The notes beneath the pieces were generated by a model. It made no database searches and was not told where the DNA came from. It was given only the letters and a program-made list of their open reading frames with translations. A stretch of 64,000 nucleotides of DNA from Ulva prolifera (taxonomy: Eukaryota; Chlorophyta; Ulvophyceae; Ulvales; Ulvaceae). Both the position numbers and the translations under genes were made by a program. Where the stretch lies: contig CM041196.1 in NCBI GenBank assembly GCA_023078555.1, forward strand, positions 5,157,658-5,221,657. The letters are read 5' to 3'. The stretch's first letter is position 1, and each line of letters begins with the position of its first letter. Shown one piece after another: positions 56,801 through 64,000 of the stretch.

Positions 56801-59800
56801 AGGGGGACACTGGCGCCGGAGTGCAGGCGGAGGCGATAGAGGACGATCTGCCGGAGTACGCGGACGACCGCGGGCACAGCGCGCACCACCCCGGCTACCG
56901 CCGCCGGCAGCTGCGCTTCCTCTCCCTCAAGCTCTTCTCGCAGGTGCGCGCTACACCTCGTCCCGGCCACCGCCCGCAGTCGCTCTGCGGCGCTGTGCTG
57001 CCAGCTTGAGTTGGGTTGAACCCATGCACTCCCCTGTGTGGCCGCACGGGTAGGAGGGCCCAGGCTGTGCCTCTGGACTGTTCGGCGGACGCCAGCTCGC
57101 CGCTTGTGGCTGTGACCACGTGATTGCCCCGAGGCCAGGCGCGGCTCACCAACATGGCACACCGCCATAGCGTTTCTTTGTTTTGTGGTTTTTTGCAGCT
57201 GACAGGGCCACGCACCGCGCACCGGCCTCTGTCTGTGGCGTGGTCTTCAGCGTTGTGCTGGGGTCTTGTCATGGGTTGGATCCTGTGTCGCAGTGCTGCT
57301 GTGGCGTACGGCGGAGCGCCAGTGGGGGATGCCCCACATGCGCGAGGCCTGCCCGTCGTCGCCGTTTCGTCACTGCCGTATCGGAGCAACTCGACCTGTC
57401 ACCCCAACAAACGGCAGAATTGTTCTTTGTGGCGGGGGTGGTGACGAGCAGCGGGCGGGGGTGCAGGTGTCGTCGTACGTGTACTTCCTCGGCGTCGTGC
57501 CCGTGTTGCGCTACGGCCCGCAGAAGGAGCTGTTCCCGTACCAGAGCTCGGACAACCGCATTGAGGAGTTCATCGGTCTCATCGACTCGCGCCTCGACGA
57601 AGATATGCACTTCCTCGACTCCACCTCCTTCAAGGCTGCCATGTCCTTCTCATGTGCGCATCCCCCTCCCCCGGTGGTCGTTATTACGCACGATGTACGA
57701 CTTCATTGCGCACTTTGTGTCCTTTAAGATTTGCTGTTTCTCAGAGAGCCTCGGCTTGGGCTTGGGTGAGGGTGTGCCTCGCCTCCCGAACCTCCTTTTT
57801 TTCAGACAGTGACGAAACCCTTGTACACGTGTGGTGCCGTGCTCGCGTGGGCGCCGATGTTGTGCGTGAACTTCAGCACATCTACGTCCCACACCTGGAT
57901 CCTACGCTTGCGGGTGTCCGTGGTAGCCGTGTGTGGGCCCCGATGCCATCGTTCGGCACTCGCGGGCGCTGTCGCGAACGGCTCCTCTGCTAGCCGGGCT
58001 AGCAGAGGAGCCTCCACTGCGCACACGGCCGTTCATCCTTGATCTGTGGGTGTGTTCACTCGAGTCAAATCTGGATTTTCTGAGCCGTATCCTGTAGAGG
58101 ACACTGGCACTGGTTGTGTGTGTTCTCTTACACGGTAAACGAGTCTCCAGGTGTGTGTGGAGCCACCACAGGCCGTGTGCATGGGTCGGATCATGATGAG
58201 GGATCGCAGAGGCCATGCAAGGTTAACTAAATTGAGCCGCTTGTCATTCTGCCATGCTGCATATGGTTGGACTTTGTGACGCAAGTGGCGTCATTCTCTG
58301 TGTGCATTCTCTGTGTGCGTGCGATGCAATAGCGACTATGTTAGGACACAGTCAGAGAAGCATGTCAACCGCAGTGACTGGCAGGCAGGCAGCGCAGTGA
58401 TGCTGTGATGTGCCAGTCACTGTGGTGGGTCCAGTGGTATAGCGGCCATGAACCCGCCACAGTGATCACGCAGTAAAACATCACAATGTCGGCAACGTTA
58501 ACCCAGCCACACCGTTGCCGTCACCTAACGCAGATCGCAGTCCAAGGCACCGCAGCCACCCTGACACCACCCTCAAGCAGACATCCCCGCGCCCCGAACG
58601 CTGAATCACCCTGCGCTCGCCTCATGTTTGCGTGCAGTCTTCGACACAGCCCTGCAGGGCGATGGAAACAACGTATTCGTTCCAGCGCGCGCCGCCCAGG
58701 CGCGGCCCAGGCGGACGTTCGGGAGTTCAACGCCAGCGCTTGCAATCGCAGGCTGCAGGCCGCACGTGTGAACGTTGTTTCTCACAGTGCCAGTTGGTGA
58801 CCGACGCTGTCGATGCGTCGGGCCTTCAGAGGATTGCCTGTCGCACCGTGCCCAGTGACTCCGGTCGTTGTGGTTCAGCGCTCTGTGGGGTCGTGCATGT
58901 GTTCGGCGGGTCGTGCAAGTGCGATGCCCCGCGTTCGGGTAACGTACCGGGGCGGCGTGTTCATACGCGAGGCCGCACGGCGGGGTACCACCACGGCCGC
59001 GGCGTACAGCCTGGCGGCCATTGATCGATCAATCACATCATGTCGGCTTGTCTGCAACCAGCGGGTTGAATGGTCACGCTTGTTAGGCCCTGTCCATTTG
59101 AAACTTTCGCCGCAACGCCCTGGCGTCCTCACATGCATGCGCGCTTCTCAACAGCACTCGATATGTTAACACTTGATCCGCCTGCGAGACATGCAGAAGA
59201 CTGTATGACTCTGGATGGTGTCGCCCTGTTGTTTGCCGCAAGATAGGCCTGCGCGGCGACCTGCAGTGCTGTCTGTGCCAACATGAACGATGTCAAGAGA
59301 CGCTGCTGCATGCTGTTGCGTGCTGGTACAGCACCGGTACCTTCGTGGCAGTGGGCGGCGCTGTGAACATCGACGGGCTCGAGGCCTGCCGTGGGGTCAC
59401 TCACGCGGCCGTCGGGCAATCCTCCGCAACTTGTCTGCGCCGGTGCAGACCTCCAAACAGCCTCGAGGCCGTCGAGCCGGCACATGCGTGCGTGGCCGCG
59501 CGCGCGGCCTGCGTCCTTTCCCTCTGCAACGCAGTTTTTTAAATATACGCGCTCCCAGAGCTGCTTGAAGCGTTCCAGACGGAACTTTGCGGTGGTTTCT
59601 GCAGGTCGTGACTTCGGTCGAGCGGCACCTGCTCTCGAGGGTGCCTCTCTACTCCCGCGTGTGGTGTTTGTGTCCGTCTAGGCACGCTTCGAATATTCGC
59701 TGTGTGTCAACTCAGAGACATGCATGATCTCGAGATTGTCGACGGTGGACACGGGACTGTTCGACGGCATTACGTGACTGCGACGCCTGCAACGTCATCG

Positions 59801-61193
59801 GCGCGTGCATCAACTCGAACTCCCGGCGGTGCCACGGTTTGCTTCAACATATGACGCATGCGATCTCCCCCGCCCCGCCGCCGCAGTCGCAGCAGGCTCG
59901 CCGGGGCCGCGGGGCGCTTGTTGTCACACGTGTGCTCACAGGGTCTGTCATGGATAAGGCCTAGGGACTCCAGGCGACCAGCATGCAGCTGATGGTGCAC
60001 CTTGTACACGTGCGCCGGCTCGGGGGCCTTCGGTCCGTGTTGCGTGCACGAGCACAGGATCACGATGTGCGTGTGCGCCCGTGTGAGAGGTGCAGGGGCA
60101 GCGCTCTACAACCCGGCGGTTTCCCCGCTGAAATAGACAATTTTTCTGAAAAGACCGCCAGGATTTTAGAAAACCAGCGGTTCTCGCCGCTGAAAATGAG
60201 CGTCACGGCCAACATTCTCAAGAGACAGCGAGCGCATCCCGCTGGGAGCTGTCCCTCAGCGATCTATATAGAGCCTGCAGCAGGAGAGCGTGCGCAGATG
60301 CGTACACATAAGACCTGACCGCACGTCCTAGAAAGCTTTGCAAACCTCGCGACTGGTGCAACTCGTCAGCCACGCGGCTGTTGATTCGGATGAGATTCGG
60401 TTTTTTTGTTTGTCTTCTTCCGTTCACTTTTTTGTCAGCCACGCGGCTGATTGCCCAGCTGCCGCAAGCCATGGCCAGCATAAATTGAGCACAGACGTGC
60501 ATTCTGAATCATCGATTGCCAGCGCAGAGAAGTCAGTCATGCATGCCATGGAGCCATCACCCCATTTTCTGACTCAGTTCGCAAGCAGTGTTTGCTGTAT
60601 CAGCCAGAGCATAACCGAGGTACACACGGTGCACCCTGCATAACTCAATAGATTCTGCTGCCCCATTAATGTGCAAGGACAGAGCCATGGCAGTACCACA
60701 GAAGAGTAGATGGGTGCAGACAATATACAGCAAAAGAATCTCTTCCTCGACCACCGTTCACACAGCCATAATGCCATGGCAGTGAGGCCATCAGCAGCAG
60801 CCTGAGGCACACGCCAGTCAGTCAAACTGCTTGCTGGTTCCGCGGTGCTGCTCGCCTCGCCGCCTTGCCGCACACCAGACAACCAGCAAAACCCAGGCAG
60901 CGGAGATTGTCTCTGCCTTCGTGACCCCTCTGTCCTGGAGGCTGCAGAGCGGAACACGCTGAGCTGTGGTCTGGGATGCAGGCTTCCAGATCATAGCCGT
61001 GCTCGTCGCAGGGGCGATCATCTGGATGTGGATGCTGCACTTCCACCGGGACATCCTGCGCCAGGTGCGGGAGCGCTACAACCTCGCCGTTGTGCGGGCC
61101 GGCCACTACGGCCTCATCCTCATCATCCTCGTCAGCAACGCCCTCGTAGCCACCAGCTTCATGCAAGTCTACTACCGCGTCTACTTCATGTAG
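44801..61193 (+). CDS. Multi-pass membrane protein of 532 residues, unrecognised, with very large introns
   Basis: Eight exons join in phase: 44801-45060, 45169-45418, 47829-48029, 51480-51639, 56376-56563, 56803-56943, 57467-57653 and 60982-61193 (stop TAG). Donors are GTACGC, GTATGC, GTGCGC (four), GTCCGC and GTGCGC-like; acceptors end in CAG or TAG. Residues 1-85 are hydrophilic (Ser, Gly, Glu). About seven to eight hydrophobic segments follow, including WGIVFTMLLPVAGTVLWWGL, CAFASYLLISLFLTAL, YLPIMTVVYIVQICVPGLIV, LALPALASTYLITIIGI, TVALTIICFICKKILL, GITFGIIFAERVAENMAYLW and, at the C-terminus, IIAVLVAGAIIWMWML and GLILIILVSNALVATSFM. A basic/acidic loop (from VWIKGKFKKEQGDTGAG) lies between the membrane groups. 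I know no family for it. Introns of 2.4, 3.5, 4.7 and 3.3 kb are full of repeats. A missing small exon in the last intron cannot be excluded. Confidence 0.72.
45961..46037. repeat. 20-bp tandem repeat, four copies
   Basis: CTGCCTGTGTGCTGAAGCTC repeated nearly perfectly at 20-base steps from 45961, with one G-to-A change in copy 2. Confidence 0.93.
46719..47444 (+). mobile_element. 726-bp non-autonomous element with terminal inverted repeats
   Basis: Left end TAGGGATGGCACAGAGT (46719-46735); right end is the inverse complement TAGGGATGGCCCAGAGT (47428-47444), 16 of 17 bases alike. Just inside both ends are clusters of a CGAACTCGTACGA-like motif in opposing orientations, including a perfect hairpin with 11-base arms at 46774-46796 and a 21-bp direct repeat at about 47300-47370. 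Such subterminal clusters are typical of transposase-binding ends. No matching 8-bp target duplication is visible (GCACCACA against GTCCTTTG). A 153-codon open frame inside (46803-47264) resembles nothing I know. Confidence 0.55.
48521..48554 (+). repeat. Dispersed GC-rich repeat, copy 3
   Basis: Contains GGAGAGGCGGGTAGCACCGC followed by AGAC. Confidence 0.5.
49055..49337 (+). repeat. SINE-like element with tRNA-like head, full-length copy
   Basis: About 283 bp. The head contains GTGAGGACGGAATAAAAGCT and a tRNA T-arm/box-B-like GTGGGTTCGATTTG. The body shares AATCGAAACGGCCGTGCGT, AGCACAGGAGGAGGCCCTGT and TGTGGTCCCGTTAATTCGGA with other copies. It ends GAGATTTACCTTTC. Head, body and short-repeat tail are the parts of a Pol III-transcribed SINE. 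Confidence 0.75.
49619..49880 (+). repeat. Dispersed GC-rich repeat, copies 4-6 in a cluster
   Basis: Copies at 49619-49658 (GGCAGATAGCACCGCA), 49719-49759 (AGAGAGGCAGGTAGCACCGC) and 49848-49880 (GGAGGCGGGTGGCACAGCAG). The second and third are both preceded by a CAGAGTTTGTC segment, so part of the unit is arranged in tandem. Confidence 0.55.
50591..50867 (+). repeat. SINE-like element with tRNA-like head, full-length copy
   Basis: About 277 bp, aligned end to end with the 49055 copy. The head contains GTGGGTTCGATTCTGGG, a better box B and T-arm than in the other copy. The tail is TACTTTACTTTACTTTACCC. Confidence 0.8.
52122..52220 (-). repeat. SINE-like family, 3' half, inverted
   Basis: Minus strand reads TTCGGCATGTGGTCCCGTTA, TTCCGAGTTGTCAATGTCC and ATACGGCTCAGTAGT, matching the family 3' half. 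Confidence 0.75.
52443..52640 (-). repeat. Diverged relative of the SINE-like family, inverted
   Basis: On the minus strand it keeps the order of the body (AAAAGGAGGTCCGGCGAGTT, GGGGTACCCCGGTGATGTAC, CCCCTTCGGCATGCGGTC), but most bases have changed. Probably an older subfamily. Confidence 0.45.
52888..52950 (+). repeat. SINE-like family, short 3' fragment
   Basis: GTGGTCCCGATTGTTCGGAA, TCGTCAATGCCC and GGATTTGGCTAAGTA follow the family order with changes. Confidence 0.5.
56034..56192. repeat. Dispersed GC-rich repeat, copies 7 and 8
   Basis: 56034-56060 is the exact inverse of the GTGTTACAAGGATAAATGCG segment at 42.2 kb. 56152-56192 reads GTTGCAAGGACAGCGTCAGG followed by GAGGCAGGTGGTGCCGC on the plus strand. 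The two halves thus lie here as an inverted pair. Confidence 0.55.
56778..56792 (+). repeat. 15-T tract serving as polypyrimidine tract
   Basis: Lies ten bases before the CAG acceptor of exon 6 of the membrane protein gene. Confidence 0.6.
57980..58012. repeat. Perfect hairpin with 16-base arms
   Basis: GGCTCCTCTGCTAGCC, one G, then its exact inverse complement GGCTAGCAGAGGAGCC. Too short a loop for a standard rho-type terminator; it lies inside an intron. Confidence 0.9.
58066..58110 (-). repeat. SINE-like family, 3' end fragment, inverted
   Basis: Minus strand reads GTGTCCTCTACAGGATACGG, then CTCAGAAAATCCAGATTTG, matching the extreme 3' end of the family. Confidence 0.55.
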
Positions 61194-64000
61194 CTCCCCC
61201 CCTCCAAGCTCACCACCAGCATGTCACTCGGAGGTGTGCAGCCTCGCGCCCCGCGTGCCGTGCGTCGAGGGCAAAGCCAGGAGCAGGCTGCGAGTATGTC
61301 TAGGTTCAGCGGCGGCACCCTCTTTCAAATTGAAGTTTCCGGGTAGGGGTGCTGCGACCATTTTCATTTTTGGCATGAGATACGTTGTGGGCCGATGTCA
61401 CAGAGTGTGCGGGCAGCTGGCGGCGGAGTGCACATGCCCTGTGGCATGTGATCGCCCGCGCTGCCGTGGCAGCGGGCTGGGGTGGTGGGGTCACCTGTCG
61501 GAGCATCGGAGCACCGCCAAGCATGCGTGGCATGCTGTGTGTGCGGGACCAGGGGTCCCCACGCGCCGTGCTGTGCCTGCGCCGCTGCAGCAGGCACTCC
61601 CAAACCGGCAGGGGGGCTCATGTGCTGGTGCCGCGAAGGCCAGTCCTGCTGCACCACGCCAGCTGCGCCGTCCCGCCCCTGCAGCTGTGCTGCGTGCTGC
61701 ACCCATGTCCGCGTGAGGCGCACAGCGGCGGCGGAGGGGAGGCAGTGGTCACAGGGGGGGTGTCCGAGGGACCCCGTGTCGGGAGCAGGACGGCATAGGT
61801 GTCCTGCCCCTGCCGTGGGTGTGCTGGGCAGTCTCGTGCATGTCTGCACGGCGTCTGGGCTCATGTTGTGTAGTGTGGCGTGGGGGGGCCGTGCGTCTGC
61901 CGGGTGTTGCTGGGGGCCTGTGTGCAAAGAAGACACGGCTTCAGGGACAGGCGGTGGGATAGTTCAGCAAAGGACTTGAGGAGTGCAGGCCGAGCTGGAG
62001 CCAAGATGCAAGTAGCTGTCTGATGACAGTAGGGCATCGTATTTTACAGCATTCTGCTGATAGGAGGCTATGGTCTCCTATCAGGATCTCCTATCAGGAT
62101 CAGGGTCGTTTGTCAAGGCCAGATCCTTTCCCAGATCCTGTCATGTCACTGTTTGCAAAGCTGTGCTACTGGTATGATCGCAGCGCAATTTTGATATGCG
62201 TTATTGTTGTTGAGGTCGGGTTACGTGTTGCGGTTGAATCTTAGGTTATTGAAATTCTGTAGCCCAACACCCTGTCCCTCCACATGCAGTGTTGTGCCTT
62301 CCTGCACATGTACAGCTGCTGGTGGCTGGAACGCCTGCTTCCGAAACTTGCTCAGCAGCTCCTTCACTGAAAGCTTCATCCAAGGAGGTTCATGGAATTC
62401 TCTTGAGTGTCTCTTGAGTGTGGCTGCACAATCTGTAGAGTAGTGCATGGACATGGCATTCCCAGGTCACAGGCGCAGTGACGTTCGGAGTAGGTTCGAC
62501 TCCACACTACAGCGACACTTCAAACATCTATTCGATCCGACTGCTCAAATCTCGTTTCGCCAACCTGGGCCAGTTGACTGCAGGCATTGGTGTGCTGCTG
62601 TCAAGTGAGACACGGCGGTTGTCACCGTCCTGCGGCATACTGCGAATACCTATCCGCTCGCGGCTATTGCTGTGAACATAGCATGAGAACTGTCGGCGAT
62701 GTCCACTTTGCAGTTGATATCGAACGACTCGAGTGCAGCGCGGGCGATGGTCAGGTTCACTGCATCCCATCGCCCTTGGACTGCTGCGACAAGCGGCAAG
62801 GCACACTCGTTGCTGTCGCGTACGCACGAACCAAAACAGCATCTAGCATCACATCCATGGCAGGGTAGCGAGGACCAGCTTGAATGCTCGCGATGCGCAT
62901 GTCTGTTCTTGGCGCCGGCAGGCCGTGGTTGACGGAGTTGTGAGGTCTCCAGTGAGATTCGAGCGGTAAGCTCGCTCCAGCTCTCTGCATCCTATCACTA
63001 CATCCCCGCTATTTCCAGCCGATAAAGTTACATTGCATGACGCGTGCGTGTGACTCATTCGCGCTTGGTACAGCGAACAACTTGCCTGGGTGATTATAGT
63101 CCGCCACTGTTCCTCACCTCAGTTCCTCATCGGTGTCCGAAACTTCGCGGCGGTCAATGCAATATAGTAAAGGCGGAGCCGCAGAGGCTCGGTGGAGCCG
63201 GCCGGGTGGTGCGATCATGACGCGATGTGGCTAGCGCTGGCGCGCACGCCCCAGCGCTTGGTGCAGTGTGGCCACACGACGGCAGCACGCCTCGGCGGGA
63301 ACGCATCAGCCGTAACACGCATGTACTCCATCTTCCGTCGGCATGTTGTGGCCATCGCCGCGCATCTCGCCAAACCCCCCTCGTCATGCGAAGATATGTG
63401 ACCAGCCCTTCACGTCTAGGCGATGCGGGAATAGGCAGACCGAGATCTATAGAGGTGTATAGGTGGCTACACAGCGGCCCGGCTGGGTGTGTCTTCCCGC
63501 ACCCGAGGCGGCCAGCCGAGCTTGTGTGTACATATGACACAGCACTATTTCGCAAGGGCCACCGTCGGAGAGGCAGGCGCACGCAGGAATTGCGCAGGCA
63601 CAAAGCCGAAAAGCCGAATCTCAGCGATCACTCAGCGGAAAACAAGACCGCGGCCACTCACCCCCAAGCAGACAACCCCGTGCCACGCACTTACAAACCC
63701 GCATTCACTCAACTTGCCGACCAAGCTGTGTGGCATGCAAGTTGCACTGCGGCGCCGCGCACGCGCGCTCACACAAGTTTCAGGCTGTGTGTCAGCCCGA
63801 ACATGTTCGGTTATCATGGAGATGATGATGCTGGAGACGGCGCGAATCGACAATCCCCGCAACTTGTGTGTGCTGTATGTACAGATGTATGCACGATCAC
63901 TGCTCAGGTCGTCATGGGAACTACACCCTGCCGTGGGTGAGAGTGTACATGAACAGGAGCGGGAACGACGATACGCGGCACAGAAGGGGCTGCAAATGCG
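61194..64000. other. 3' flank and distal intergenic region
   Basis: No gene supported apart from the weak fragment at 62650-62817. There is a short direct repeat, CTCCTATCAGGAT, at about 62070-62100. Open frames at 63154-63940 lie on both strands with no recognisable content. Confidence 0.45.
62650..62817 (-). pseudogene. Possible ankyrin-like exon or remnant
   Basis: One minus-strand frame reads DSNECALPLVAAVQGRWDAV, then LTIARAALESFDINCKVDIA and SSHAMFTAIAASG before a TAG. The PLVAAVQGRWDAVNL pattern is like the two helices of an ankyrin repeat. No intact gene could be built around it; it may be a decayed copy or an isolated terminal exon. Confidence 0.25.

Larger units (their letters stand above)
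57654..60981. other. Intron 7 of the membrane protein gene
   Basis: 3,328 bp. Contains a perfect hairpin at 57980-58012, a SINE-like fragment, a GC-rich stretch at 58.5-59.7 kb with overlapping open frames but no splice support, and two copies of the palindromic CAGCCACGCGGCTG at about 60370 and 60438. A small extra exon could be hidden here, but direct joining of exons 7 and 8 is in phase. Confidence 0.5.

Noticed and set aside
58480-59700. A separate GC-rich gene inside intron 7 of the membrane protein gene
   Set aside because: Several frames overlap, but none has consistent splice boundaries or a recognisable domain.
62480-62520. Possible tRNA gene, because of the AGGTTCGACTCC motif
   Set aside because: Only a T-arm-like motif is present; no acceptor stem, D-arm or anticodon arm could be paired around it.

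Overview
This is nuclear DNA from a eukaryote, most likely a GC-rich green alga (Chlorophyta). Genes are split into short exons whose introns mostly begin GTGCGC, GTGCGG or GTACGC and end TGCAG. Two genes encode plastid fatty-acid enzymes with transit-like N-termini, one encodes a Tic62-type plastid protein, and intergenic DNA is rich in microsatellites and small transposons. There are no bacterial operons, CRISPR arrays or recognisable rRNA or tRNA genes. All gene models below were assembled by hand from splice signals and reading-phase agreement; none was tested against transcripts or databases.

Layout. About 0.7-1.2 kb: a weak two-exon gene fragment (+). 2.5-6.75 kb: a DUF900-type alpha/beta hydrolase with a long disordered N-terminal part (-, 5' end unresolved). 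7.6-8.4 kb: signal peptidase complex subunit 2 (+), tail-to-tail with a five-exon multi-pass membrane protein bearing a MORN-like C-terminus (8.5-11.2 kb, -). 14.7-16.2 kb: plastid FabZ dehydratase (-). 17.5-20.3 kb: plastid pyruvate dehydrogenase E2 (-). 21.6-23.5 kb: an ARM/HEAT-like helical protein (-), divergent from a very large helical-repeat protein ending in a TBC-like region (24.3-32.2 kb, +; possibly BROMI/TBC1D32-like). 32.7-34.2 kb: an ankyrin/coiled-coil protein (-), divergent from the Tic62-like gene (34.8-40.0 kb, +). 44.8-61.2 kb: a 532-residue membrane protein spread over 16.4 kb (+). The last 2.8 kb hold only a weak ankyrin-like fragment.

Functionally, E2 makes plastid acetyl-CoA for fatty-acid synthesis and FabZ acts inside that cycle, and the two lie next to each other on one strand. 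The Tic62-like protein has the NAD(P)-binding domain of the chloroplast import and redox component, but its C-terminus is a coiled coil followed by repeated GLFG-like and Lys/Pro/Ala segments. SPCS2 is an ER housekeeping protein.

The mobile fraction is informative: two 102-bp hAT-type MITEs with 8-bp target duplications, a tRNA-derived SINE-like family with a TTTAC-repeat tail in at least ten places, a 726-bp element with terminal inverted repeats, and a short dispersed GC-rich repeat. Much of this lies inside introns of the Tic62-like and membrane-protein genes.
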